Shown: piece after piece, positions 1-6,385 of the stretch
Layout of the letters: each line of letters opens with the position of its first letter
Position numbering within the stretch: the first letter of the stretch is position 1
Assembly: GCA_013695175.1 (NCBI GenBank)
Contig: JACDAZ010000213.1
Span: 1-6,484 of the forward strand
DNA: 6,484 bases
Reading direction: 5' to 3'
Origin: Flavisolibacter sp.
Lineage (GTDB): Bacteria; Bacteroidota; Bacteroidia; Chitinophagales; Chitinophagaceae
Translations under genes and position numbers: made by a program
Notes under the pieces: generated by a model
Seen by the model: the letters and a program-made list of their open reading frames with translations, nothing else
What the model was told of the DNA's origin: nothing
Database searches by the model: none

Positions 1-1
1 T

Positions 2-1120
2 GCCTGTTCCCTGCCACAATTAGTTACTGGAGAAATATTAGAAGTGAGCAGGGGCGTTGAATGCAGAACCGAGCACGTTCCTCTTGGCGTTGTTGCCTCT
101 ATTGTTCCCTTCAACTTCCCAAGTATGGTTCCTAACTGGACCATTCCTAATGCCATTGCTCTTGGCAATTGCATGATCTTAAAACCCAGTGAAAAGGTTC
201 CGTTGAGTGCAGGGCGTATTGCAGAATTATTAAAAGAAGCATGGTTGCCTGATGGTTTATTTAATATTGTGCATGGTGATGTGGAAATGGTTGAAGCTAT
301 TTGTGATCACCCGGATATAGAAGCTGTTTCATTTGTAGGTTCTACCAAAGTGGCAAAAATTGTATATCAGCGTGCAACAAATAGTTATAAAAGATGCCTT
401 GCATTGGGTGGTGCAAAAAATCATTTAATGGTAATGCCCGATGCTATTCCCGGCATGACTGCGCAAAATGTTGCAGCGTCTATGAGTGGTTGCGCAGGAC
501 AGCGATGTATGGCTGCATCGGCTATGGTGGCTGTTGGTGAAACCGATCATATTATTCAAAAAATTGTTGAAGAAGCAAAAAAAATGATCCCCGGTGATAA
601 CCTGGGTGCTGTAATAAATAAAGAATCAAAAGATAAGATAGAAAAATATATCAGTGAAGCGGAAGAACAGGGAGCAACCATTTTGCTTGATGGCAGAAAT
701 ACAAAAGTTGATGGTAAAGAAAATGGAACCTATGTGGGACCAACTGTTATTGATCATGTAAAACCGGAAATGTCTGTTGCCAAAGAAGAAATTTTTGGTC
801 CTGTTATCAGCATTATGCGTACCAAAACTGTTGATGAAGCACTGGCTATAGAAAATGCAAATCCTTATGGCAATGCAGCATCTGTGTTTACTCAAAATGG
901 AGGTGTGGCACGTTATATAATAGAAAAAGCAAGTGCCGGAATGATAGGTGTAAATGTGGGTGTGCCCGTACCACGTGAACCATTTTCATTTGGCGGCTGG
1001 AATGAAAGCAAATTTGGAGTAGGGGATATTACCGGAAAAAGTTCTATTGAGTTCTGGACTAAACTTAAAAAATCAACCATTAAATGGAATCCAGAAGCGG
1101 GTGTAAACTGGATGAGCTGA
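2..1120 (+). CDS. mmsA: CoA-acylating (methyl)malonate-semialdehyde dehydrogenase, 5'-truncated by window edge
   Basis: Oxidises methylmalonate or malonate semialdehyde with NAD+ and CoA to propionyl-CoA or acetyl-CoA in the cytoplasm. The frame is open from base 2, giving 372 residues; the family is about 490-500, so roughly 120 N-terminal residues and the start lie upstream. The first in-frame GTG (44) is internal, since family-like sequence (LVTGEILEVSRGVE) precedes it. Visible aldehyde dehydrogenase landmarks are PFNFPSMVP, KPSEKVPLSA, the cofactor loop FVGSTKVAK, GGAKNH, the nucleophile motif GCAGQRCMA (Cys codon 506-508) and KEEIFGPV. In GGAKNH an Asn (419-421) sits where hydrolytic aldehyde dehydrogenases carry the general-base Glu, as expected for the CoA-dependent MmsA/IolA branch. 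The C-terminal GVGDITGKSSIEFWT is also MmsA-like. The gene ends in tandem TGA stops (1118-1123). Next to an aminotransferase and a dihydropyrimidinase, malonate semialdehyde from beta-alanine is a likely substrate; valine or inositol catabolism are alternatives. Confidence 0.95.
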   Translation, partial: ACSLPQLVTGEILEVSRGVECRTEHVPLGVVASIVPFNFPSMVPNWTIPNAIALGNCMILKPSEKVPLSAGRIAELLKEAWLPDGLFNIVHGDVEMVEAICDHPDIEAVSFVGSTKVAKIVYQRATNSYKRCLALGGAKNHLMVMPDAIPGMTAQNVAASMSGCAGQRCMAASAMVAVGETDHIIQKIVEEAKKMIPGDNLGAVINKESKDKIEKYISEAEEQGATILLDGRNTKVDGKENGTYVGPTVIDHVKPEMSVAKEEIFGPVISIMRTKTVDEALAIENANPYGNAASVFTQNGGVARYIIEKASAGMIGVNVGVPVPREPFSFGGWNESKFGVGDITGKSSIEFWTKLKKSTIKWNPEAGVNWMS

Positions 1121-1168
1121 TGAATTATGTTGTATTATTTGTTTATCGGCATTTGTAAATCTGTTCAA

Positions 1169-1410
1169 CTTCTGTTGTGTCACTCACTGCATCGTTCGGT
1201 AATTCTATTGAGCTTTTTAAAAACACAAAGAGTAACACGAAAGAACCACAAAATAATGGTAACCCTTTGTGTTCTCCGTGTAAATTCTTTGTGTACTCTG
1301 TGGTTAAATTGAAATCAAAAGCTACAGAGTTCAAATAAAATTGAGAAGGACTGAACTTGTAACTAAAGCAGAATAGAATTGTTGCAGCACAAGTGAGTGA
1401 ACAACAGAAG
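1169..1410. repeat. Nested imperfect inverted repeat filling the mmsA-aminotransferase gap
   Basis: This structure occupies most of the 327-bp gap 1121-1447, where I see no credible gene. The outer arms are 1169-1216 and 1365-1410: CTTCTGTTGT, TCACTCACT, AATTCTATT and GCTTT on the left each have their reverse complement, in the right order, on the right. An unpaired stretch of about 11-12 nt lies in the middle of the arms. Inside sits a second inverted repeat (1223-1252 with 1265-1294) sharing ACACAAAGA, ACACG, AGAAC and ACAAA. The right inner arm is itself a direct duplication with a 22-nt period (CTTTGTGTTCTCCGTG at 1265, CTTTGTGTACTCTGTG at 1287). It has no transposase, so it could be a MITE-like or other dispersed repeat, or a transcribed structured spacer. 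Copy number in the genome cannot be seen from one window. Confidence 0.7.
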
Positions 1411-1447
1411 CTAAATTGAAATACAGAAGTTAGTTTAATAAATTTTT

Positions 1448-2791
1448 ATGATGATAGAATCAAAATCTGAAACAGAAGAAATAATTCAGGACAACCTGGA
1501 TTATACGTTGTTTTCCTGGAGCAAACAAAAAGTACAAAATCCTATTGCTGTAAAACATGCCGAAGGCGTTTATTTATATGACTATGATGGGAAACGATAT
1601 ATAGATTTTTCCTCAGGGTTGATGAATGTGAACATTGGGCATGGTAATCAAAGAATCACTGAAGCTGTAGTAAAACAAATGCAGGAGGTAAGTTATGTAA
1701 CTCCCAGTTGTGTTACAAAAGTGCGTGGCGAACTGGGAAAAAAACTTGCTGAAATTTGTCCGGGTGATTTAAACAAATCTTTTTTCACTTTATGTGGGGC
1801 ATCATCAATTGACAATGCCATAAAGCTTGCACGGTTATATACAGGACGGCATAAAATATTTGCACGTTATCAATCTTATCATGGTGCATCTATCGGCGCC
1901 ATATCAGCAAGTGGCGATCCACGCCGGCTTCCTGTTGATGCCCAGCAGGCGCCTAATTTTGTACATTTTGATCTTCCATATGCATACAGGTATGAACAGG
2001 GCGAAGAAGCTTTATTAAAAGATTCTATTGAACAACTGGAAAGAATAATCGGTTATGAAGGTCCTGCTAATACTGCAGCTATAATTCTGGAAGGACAATC
2101 AGGTTCATCTGGTTGTTTTTTATACCCCAATGGATATTTAAAAGCTGTAAGGGAAATTTGTAACAAGCATGGAATCATTTTGATTATGGATGAAGTCATG
2201 AGTGGCTTTGGAAGAACGGGAAAATGGTTTGGTTTTGAACATCATGATATTGTTCCAGATATGATAGCTATGGCAAAAGGCTTAACATGTGGTTATCTTC
2301 CTTTTGGTTGTCTTATGGTAAGCGATAAAATAGCCGCTAAATATGATGATGCTGTTTTACCATTGGGATTGACTTATTCAGCACATCCGGTAAGTTGCGC
2401 TGCAGCTTTAGAAACATTACATATTTATGAAGATGAAAATCTAATTGAGAATGCTGCAGAAATGGGAGCATATTTAGACAAAAGAATTGAAGAATTAAAA
2501 AAGATGCATCCATCTATTGGTGACTGGCGCAACAAAGGATTATTAGGTTGTCTCGAATTGGTGAAGAACAGGAAAACAAAAGAACCCATAGCTCCATTTA
2601 ATGCCAAACCAGATGAAATGGAAGTGATGAATAAAGTGGCTGCTAAAATAAAAGAGCTGGGTATGTATACGTTTGTCCGTTGGAGTTATATATTCATTGC
2701 ACCGCCTTTGATTGTTACCAAAGAACAAATTGATGAAGGGTTAGATATAATATCAAAAGCTCTTGAAATAGCAGATGAAGCGTCTGAATAG
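1448..2791 (+). CDS. Class III PLP-dependent aminotransferase, probably acting on beta-alanine or another omega-amino acid
   Basis: A cytoplasmic fold-type I transaminase of 447 residues, the usual length for the class (about 430-460). The N-terminal block LFSWSKQ...NPIAV, then GVYLYDYDGKRYIDFSSG (40-57) and NIGHGN, resembles taurine/beta-alanine aminotransferases. PLP-site features are YQSYHG (141-146), the Asp248 motif LIMDEVMSGFGRTG (245-258) that contacts the pyridine nitrogen, Lys277 in AMAKGLTCGYLP as the Schiff-base lysine, and TYSAHPVSCAAA (309-320). The usual GAEA-type phosphate-binding loop reads CGASSIDNAIKLAR here (116-129), a modest deviation. Two consecutive ATG codons (1448, 1451) could each start the protein. 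No Shine-Dalgarno is seen; upstream is AT-rich. Between mmsA and pyrimidine-degradation genes, conversion of beta-alanine to malonate semialdehyde is the best guess; taurine, GABA or 3-aminoisobutyrate remain possible, and the amino acceptor cannot be read from sequence. Confidence 0.92.
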   Translation: MMIESKSETEEIIQDNLDYTLFSWSKQKVQNPIAVKHAEGVYLYDYDGKRYIDFSSGLMNVNIGHGNQRITEAVVKQMQEVSYVTPSCVTKVRGELGKKLAEICPGDLNKSFFTLCGASSIDNAIKLARLYTGRHKIFARYQSYHGASIGAISASGDPRRLPVDAQQAPNFVHFDLPYAYRYEQGEEALLKDSIEQLERIIGYEGPANTAAIILEGQSGSSGCFLYPNGYLKAVREICNKHGIILIMDEVMSGFGRTGKWFGFEHHDIVPDMIAMAKGLTCGYLPFGCLMVSDKIAAKYDDAVLPLGLTYSAHPVSCAAALETLHIYEDENLIENAAEMGAYLDKRIEELKKMHPSIGDWRNKGLLGCLELVKNRKTKEPIAPFNAKPDEMEVMNKVAAKIKELGMYTFVRWSYIFIAPPLIVTKEQIDEGLDIISKALEIADEASE

Positions 2792-2807
2792 TATCAAATT
2801 AATAAAC

Positions 2808-2977
2808 TAGCTCCCTAGGAGCTAAACATCTATAGATAGAAAAGAATAAAAGATAAAGACTCCATAGGAGTCAAACAACCTATAAATTATAGAATTTTTT
2901 AATTGAATGGGCTACATAGTAGCCAAACATCTATAGATAGAAAATATAAACAATAAAGACTCCATAGGAGTCAAACA
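2808..2977. repeat. REP/BIME-like cluster: four 15-nt palindromes in a duplicated ~100-bp unit
   Basis: Four hairpins, each with a 6-bp stem and 3-nt loop, lie between the aminotransferase stop and the transposase: AGCTCC-CTA-GGAGCT (2809-2823, plus a flanking T-A pair), GACTCC-ATA-GGAGTC (2858-2872), GGCTAC-ATA-GTAGCC (2910-2924) and GACTCC-ATA-GGAGTC (2958-2972). Hairpins 1 and 3 are 101 bp apart and hairpins 2 and 4 exactly 100 bp apart. An identical 20-mer containing the smaller palindrome ATCTATAGAT follows hairpins 1 and 3 (2824-2843, 2925-2944), and a 25-nt identity spans hairpins 2 and 4 (2853-2877, 2953-2977). The region is therefore a tandem duplication of a two-hairpin unit. Stem positions 1, 2 and 5 differ between hairpins with the partner base changed to match, so pairing is being kept. 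No T-run follows hairpin 1, so it is not a clear intrinsic terminator, though it may shape the 3' end of the upstream mRNA. Confidence 0.88.
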
Positions 2978-3003
2978 CAAAATAATAAGGTTCTAACATT
3001 AAC

Positions 3004-3468
3004 ATGCCAAACACCTACACGCAATTATACATTCAATTTGTGTTTGCTGTGAAACACCGGCAGGCTTTGATCAACACATCATGGAAAAATGAATTATTTA
3101 AATACATTACAGGCATTGTTCAAAATAAAGGCAGTAAAATGTTAGCTATAAATGGAATGGCGGATCATATTCATGTTTTCATTGGATATAAACCATCCAT
3201 ATCAATTCCGGACCTGGTAAAAGATATTAAACTGGCTACCAATGATTGGATCAATAAAAATCATCTTACGAATCAAAAATTTGCCTGGCAAGAGGGTTAT
3301 GGCGCTTTTTCCTATAGTAGTACACAAATTAAAAATGTATGCGATTATATAGAAAATCAGGAACAGCATCATTCTAAACAAACATTTAAAGAAGAATACG
3401 TATCATTTTTGAAAAATTTTGAAATAGAATATGATGATAAATATTTGTTTGAATTTATTGATGAATAA
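3004..3468 (+). CDS. tnpA: IS200/IS605-family Y1 (HUH) transposase, REP-associated type
   Basis: A single-strand DNA transposase/nuclease of 154 residues, the full length expected for IS200-like TnpA. It has the metal-binding HUH motif as His55-Ile56-His57 in GMADHIHVFI, and the catalytic tyrosine as Tyr115 in VCDYIENQEQHH. Gln119 is four residues on, the same Tyr+4 spacing as in IS608 TnpA. The conserved WQEGYGAFSYS block (95-105) precedes the catalytic helix. Such enzymes act as dimers, cutting at sites next to short DNA hairpins through a 5'-phosphotyrosine link. All catalytic residues are present and the frame is intact, so it may be active. The ATG at 3004 gives the family's normal start (MPNTYTQLYIQFVFAVKHR). 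Hairpins lie 31 bp upstream and 5 bp downstream, supporting a REP-associated role over a plain insertion sequence, though the two cannot be separated without knowing genomic copy number. Confidence 0.93.
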   Translation: MPNTYTQLYIQFVFAVKHRQALINTSWKNELFKYITGIVQNKGSKMLAINGMADHIHVFIGYKPSISIPDLVKDIKLATNDWINKNHLTNQKFAWQEGYGAFSYSSTQIKNVCDYIENQEQHHSKQTFKEEYVSFLKNFEIEYDDKYLFEFIDE

Positions 3469-3472
3469 GATT

Positions 3473-3489
3473 CGACTCCTACGGAGTCG
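3473..3489. repeat. REP-like palindrome immediately after tnpA
   Basis: The stem CGACTCC / GGAGTCG with loop TAC begins 5 bp after the tnpA stop. The core GACTCC/GGAGTC stem equals hairpins 2 and 4 upstream of tnpA (2858-2872, 2958-2972), with a different loop and one extra C-G pair. It belongs to the same repeat family and could also cap the tnpA transcript, but no T-tract follows. Confidence 0.8.
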
Positions 3490-3525
3490 GGTTAGGTTTC
3501 AATTAATTAATACTACAAATATTTC

Positions 3526-3539
3526 ACTCCTAAGGGAGT
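3526..3539. repeat. Degenerate REP-like palindrome, downstream partner
   Basis: ACTCC-TAAG-GGAGT forms a 5-bp stem with a 4-nt loop, and is followed by an AT-rich tail (aaaataa). It is 53 bp after the preceding palindrome, close to the roughly 50-bp pairing of hairpins upstream of tnpA, so the downstream side also looks like one two-hairpin unit. The outermost pair of the 6-bp consensus is lost here. The rest of the gap to 3661 holds no gene, only the promoter candidate. Confidence 0.65.
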
Positions 3540-3596
3540 AAAATAATTTTTGGGATAGAATGAACATCGCCATTTCATAGAATCAACGATTGATAT

Positions 3597-3640
3597 TTTG
3601 ATTTTAGTGAATAAAATATATTTTGTGTTTGATAGGTTTG
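3597..3640 (+). promoter_or_regulatory. Candidate Bacteroidota-type promoter before the peptidase gene
   Basis: An exact match to the Bacteroidota -7 box TAnnTTTG occurs as TAGGTTTG at 3633-3640. That would place transcription start about 15 nt before the peptidase ATG, but there is no good -33 TTTG at the right distance. An alternative is TTTG at 3597-3600 followed 18 nt later by TATTTTG (3619-3625), one base short of consensus. If real, it would drive the peptidase-permease-dihydropyrimidinase group independently of the upstream genes. Such a short motif is expected by chance about once in one to two kb of AT-rich DNA, so this is tentative. Confidence 0.3.
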
Positions 3641-3661
3641 CTTTTAACTTAAATCTTCTAG

Positions 3662-4858
3662 ATGATAAAATTTACAATATTGAAACAATTAATTGCATTT
3701 TCATTCCTGCTCTTCAGCATATCAATTTTTGCTCAATCAAAAAAAGCAAGAGATTTAGGAATTCCATTCAGTGGTACCACCGGTATATTAAATGCTATTA
3801 CAGATGTTTCTGGAGTAACTGTAGGTCAGGTAACATTAATAAGTGGAGAGGGTGCGTTGGTACCCGATAAAGGACCTGTGCGTACAGGTGTTACTGCAAT
3901 TCTTCCTCGTGGAAAAGAGTTTGCTCCTGTATATGCAAACTGGTATGCTTTAAATGGTAACGGTGACATGACCGGCACACATTGGATTACGGAATCAGGT
4001 TTTTTAGAAACTCCTATATTAATAACAAATACAGGTAATGTAGGTACAGTGCGTGATGCAGCCTGGAAGTGGATGAATGAAAGAAAATATTATAAGCCTT
4101 TTTATAAGGATCATTGGTATGCTTATCCTGTGGTTGCAGAAACTTACGATGGCATGTTCAATGATATAAACGGGCAGCATGTACAAAAAGATCATGTATA
4201 CCAGGCATTGGATAATGCAAAGGAAGGCGCGGTTGAAGAAGGCGGTGTTGGTGGTGGAACAGGAATGATGTGTTTCGGATTTAAAGGAGGCATTGGAACC
4301 TCATCAAGAATTCTTAATAGCGGATCCGGAGATTATACTGTAGGTGTATTAGTACAATCTAATTTTGGAAGGAGAGTACAACTTACAATTGCAGGAGTTC
4401 CTGTTGGTAGAGAGTTACTAGATACTTTACGTCCTGTTTTTGATCCCCCTACAGGTTATTTGAATAACTATCCTGAAAGTGAAACCGGGTCGATAATTAT
4501 AATATTGGCAACAGATGCTCCCTTGCTTCCGGAACAATTAAAGAGATTGGCACACCGCATACCATTAGGTGTTGGTAAAACAGGTGGAGTAGGAGGCAAT
4601 GGTTCAGGAGATATTTTCCTGGTATTTTCTACCGCTAATAAAAATGCAACAGGTAATGAAGATGTTCAACAGGTTGCTACAATTTCTAATGAACAAATAG
4701 ATGCTCTATTTGAAGCCACAGTGCAGGCAACAGAAGAAGCAATTATCAATTCTTTATTTGCAGGAAAAACAATGGTTGGTATAAATGGTAATACGGTTTA
4801 CGGGCTTCCTATAAATAAAGTGTTAGCTATCATGAAAAAATATAACAGGTTAAAATAA
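3662..4858 (+). CDS. Secreted P1-family (DmpA/BapA-like) self-processing aminopeptidase
   Basis: An Ntn-hydrolase-like aminopeptidase of 398 residues. Residues 1-24 form a Sec signal peptide (a basic start, a hydrophobic stretch LIAFSFLLFSISIF, then FA|QS), so the enzyme should be periplasmic. The mature N-terminus starts RDLGIPFSGTTG...ITDVSGVTVGQVTL, typical of the family. Other landmarks are GGVGGGTGMMCFGFKGGIGTSSR (194-216), VGVLVQSNFG (227-236) with a probable oxyanion-hole Asn234, and SIIIILATDAPL (277-288). Self-cleavage is predicted between Gly276 and Ser277 (codon 4490-4492), making Ser277 the N-terminal nucleophile of the small subunit. Ser315 and Asp317 in GNGSGDIFLVFST lie 38 and 40 residues further on, the spacing of BapA Ser250/Ser288/Glu290, with Asp in place of Glu. 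Members cleave D-Ala amides or N-terminal beta-amino acids; the pyrimidine/beta-alanine neighbours favour beta-alanyl peptides, but specificity is not readable from sequence. The permease starts 48 bp downstream with no terminator between them. Confidence 0.93.
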   Translation: MIKFTILKQLIAFSFLLFSISIFAQSKKARDLGIPFSGTTGILNAITDVSGVTVGQVTLISGEGALVPDKGPVRTGVTAILPRGKEFAPVYANWYALNGNGDMTGTHWITESGFLETPILITNTGNVGTVRDAAWKWMNERKYYKPFYKDHWYAYPVVAETYDGMFNDINGQHVQKDHVYQALDNAKEGAVEEGGVGGGTGMMCFGFKGGIGTSSRILNSGSGDYTVGVLVQSNFGRRVQLTIAGVPVGRELLDTLRPVFDPPTGYLNNYPESETGSIIIILATDAPLLPEQLKRLAHRIPLGVGKTGGVGGNGSGDIFLVFSTANKNATGNEDVQQVATISNEQIDALFEATVQATEEAIINSLFAGKTMVGINGNTVYGLPINKVLAIMKKYNRLK

Positions 4859-4906
4859 AAAAAAATATTGCAGTATAGCAGTAATAGATAACAAACCAAA
4901 GCTTGC

Positions 4907-6385
4907 ATGAGAAATGAAATAGTTGAACTGACGGAAGATATTTCCCACTCACCTTTATACAATAAAGATCTTGCACCTGTGCCTGCAGCACAACGTACCT
5001 GGAACCGCTGGCATATTGCTGCCATCTGGGTAGGAATGGCTGTTTGTATTCCGACGTATATGCTTGCAAGTAGTTTGATAAACCAGGGTATGAACTGGTG
5101 GCAGGCTCTGCTTACGATCTTATTGGGTAATGTAATTGTTTTAATTCCCATGATCCTTAATGCACATGTAGGAACTAAATACGGAGTACCGCTTCCGGTT
5201 TTTCTTCGATTAAGTTTTGGTATCAAAGGTGCTATTGTTGCTGCTTTACTTCGTGGACTGGTAGCATGTGGATGGTTTGGTATTCAAACCTGGATTGGCG
5301 GTGCGGCTATTTACCAGTTGATGTTGATTGTAGTTCCTGGTTTGGCTGAGTCTGCGTATCTGGGTTCTTTCATTGGTTTAAATATTGCGCAGGCTGCCTG
5401 CTTTTTATTTTTTTGGTTCATTAACATATGGATCGTTTACCGCGGCATCAATTCTATCAAAGTTCTAGAAACATGGGCTGCTCCTTTTTTATTGATCATT
5501 GGATTTTTTTTATTGATTTGGGCATGGGCAACTGTAGGTTCATTAGGTGAAATTTTAAATGCATCATATGCATTGTCAAGTGAGGGAAATGTAGATTTTT
5601 GGAAAATATTTTTTCCGGGGTTAACAGCAATGGTTGGTTTTTGGGCTACTCTTTCTTTAAACATTCCTGATTTTACACGATATGCACGTTCTCAAAAAGA
5701 ACAGGCTTTAGGTCAGGTAATAGGTTTGCCTGCAACAATGGTTTTTTATTCTTTTATTGGTATTGCAGTAACGAGTGCCACTGTTTTGATTTATGGAGAA
5801 GCTATATGGGATCCTGTTGCATTGCTGGCGAGATTTGAATCACCACTGATTGTTGCTCTTTCTATGTTTGGTTTAACCATTGCTACTTTGTCAACCAATA
5901 TTGCTGCTAATGTAGTTGCGCCGGCCAATAGTTTTGCTAATATGGCTCCCTCTAAAATCAGTTTTAAGATGGGTGGTTATATAACAGGAATTATAGGAAT
6001 TCTGATCTTTCCCTGGAAATTAATTGCTGACCCGGAAGGTTATATTTTTCGTTGGCTGATCGCTTATTCTGCCTTATTGGGAGCTTTGGCGGGTATTATG
6101 ATCTGTGATTACTATTTAGTGCGGAAAACACAAATTCAATTAGTAGAACTGTTTAAAACCAACAGTATCTATAGTAACTGGAATAGTCGTGCCTGGGTTG
6201 CATTTATAATTAGTTTACTTCCCGTGATCCCCGGTTTTTTAGTTGCTGTTGGTGTTTCTGATGCTGATGCTTTTCCTGCATCCTTAATCAATTTATATTC
6301 CTATGCCTGGTTTGTAACCTTCATTGTATCTTTTGTTATTTATTGGATGATCATGAAAAAACAAGTCTATGTCAATCCTGATTAA
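4907..6385 (+). CDS. NCS1 family nucleobase/hydantoin/allantoin:cation symporter
   Basis: An inner-membrane secondary transporter of 492 residues, normal for NCS1, with about twelve hydrophobic segments between residues 35 and 483. The N-terminus ISHSPLYNKDLAPVPAAQRTWNRW (12-35) is characteristic of NCS1 permeases. The region CGWFGIQTWIGG (121-132) places Trp123 and Gln127 like Trp117 and Gln121 of the hydantoin carrier Mhp1, which stack on and hydrogen-bond the ring. GFWATLSLNIPDFTRYA (244-260) and STNIAANVVAPANSFANMAP (329-348) match the second aromatic and the Asn-rich substrate regions; I cannot fix the exact residue equivalents there. Transport is probably Na+- or H+-coupled. Substrate could be uracil, dihydropyrimidine, hydantoin or allantoin; overlap with a dihydropyrimidinase gene favours a pyrimidine or hydantoin over allantoin. 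The start at 4907 gives the family N-terminus and lies 48 bp after the peptidase stop, consistent with co-transcription. Confidence 0.93.
   Translation: MRNEIVELTEDISHSPLYNKDLAPVPAAQRTWNRWHIAAIWVGMAVCIPTYMLASSLINQGMNWWQALLTILLGNVIVLIPMILNAHVGTKYGVPLPVFLRLSFGIKGAIVAALLRGLVACGWFGIQTWIGGAAIYQLMLIVVPGLAESAYLGSFIGLNIAQAACFLFFWFINIWIVYRGINSIKVLETWAAPFLLIIGFFLLIWAWATVGSLGEILNASYALSSEGNVDFWKIFFPGLTAMVGFWATLSLNIPDFTRYARSQKEQALGQVIGLPATMVFYSFIGIAVTSATVLIYGEAIWDPVALLARFESPLIVALSMFGLTIATLSTNIAANVVAPANSFANMAPSKISFKMGGYITGIIGILIFPWKLIADPEGYIFRWLIAYSALLGALAGIMICDYYLVRKTQIQLVELFKTNSIYSNWNSRAWVAFIISLLPVIPGFLVAVGVSDADAFPASLINLYSYAWFVTFIVSFVIYWMIMKKQVYVNPD

Larger units (their letters stand above)
2808..3539 (+). 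mobile_element. REP-associated tyrosine transposase module (RAYT/IS200-like gene with flanking palindromes)
   Basis: A single-gene IS200/IS605-type transposase is bracketed by four palindromes upstream and two downstream, all variants of an xxCTxC-loop-GxAGxx stem. This is the arrangement of RAYT genes, where a domesticated or semi-mobile Y1 transposase sits among the REP palindromes it is thought to recognise. There is no TnpB accessory gene. IS200-type elements leave no target duplication or long terminal inverted repeats, so exact ends cannot be set; the boundaries given are simply the outermost palindromes. The module lies between two genes of the presumed catabolic cluster without breaking either. 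Confidence 0.65.

Noticed and set aside
2..60. mmsA as a broken pseudogene with a start at GTG 44
   Set aside because: The frame is open to the window edge and the residues before 44 match the family, so the truncation is only the window boundary.
626..895. Minus-strand open frame of 89 codons inside mmsA
   Set aside because: It lies wholly antisense to strongly conserved dehydrogenase sequence, and its Phe/Ile/Cys-rich translation is typical of a shadow of an AT-rich gene.
1127..1334. Small open frames on both strands between mmsA and the aminotransferase
   Set aside because: They are created by the inverted repeat, their translations are low-complexity and match no family pattern I recognise, and neither has a convincing start region.
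2808..2824. Rho-independent terminator for the aminotransferase
   Set aside because: The 7-bp hairpin is 17 bp after the stop but is followed by AAACATC, not a T-tract, and it is one of a repeat family that also occurs away from gene ends.
2808..2977. Short regularly spaced repeats suggestive of a small CRISPR array
   Set aside because: The repeats are 15-nt perfect palindromes with variable stems, the intervals alternate and contain repeated rather than unique sequence, and there are no cas genes. The duplicated REP unit explains them better.
3469..3661. Possible omega-RNA / TnpB remnant next to the IS200-like transposase
   Set aside because: No TnpB-like coding fragment exists in any frame of the flanks, and the region holds only two short hairpins and AT-rich spacer.
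3598..3870. Plus-strand open frame overlapping the start of the peptidase
   Set aside because: It is in another frame from the signal peptide and mature domain, which are clearly coded from 3662.
4798..5226. Minus-strand open frame of 142 codons across the peptidase-permease junction
   Set aside because: It is antisense to the well-supported permease N-terminus and shows no recognisable domain.
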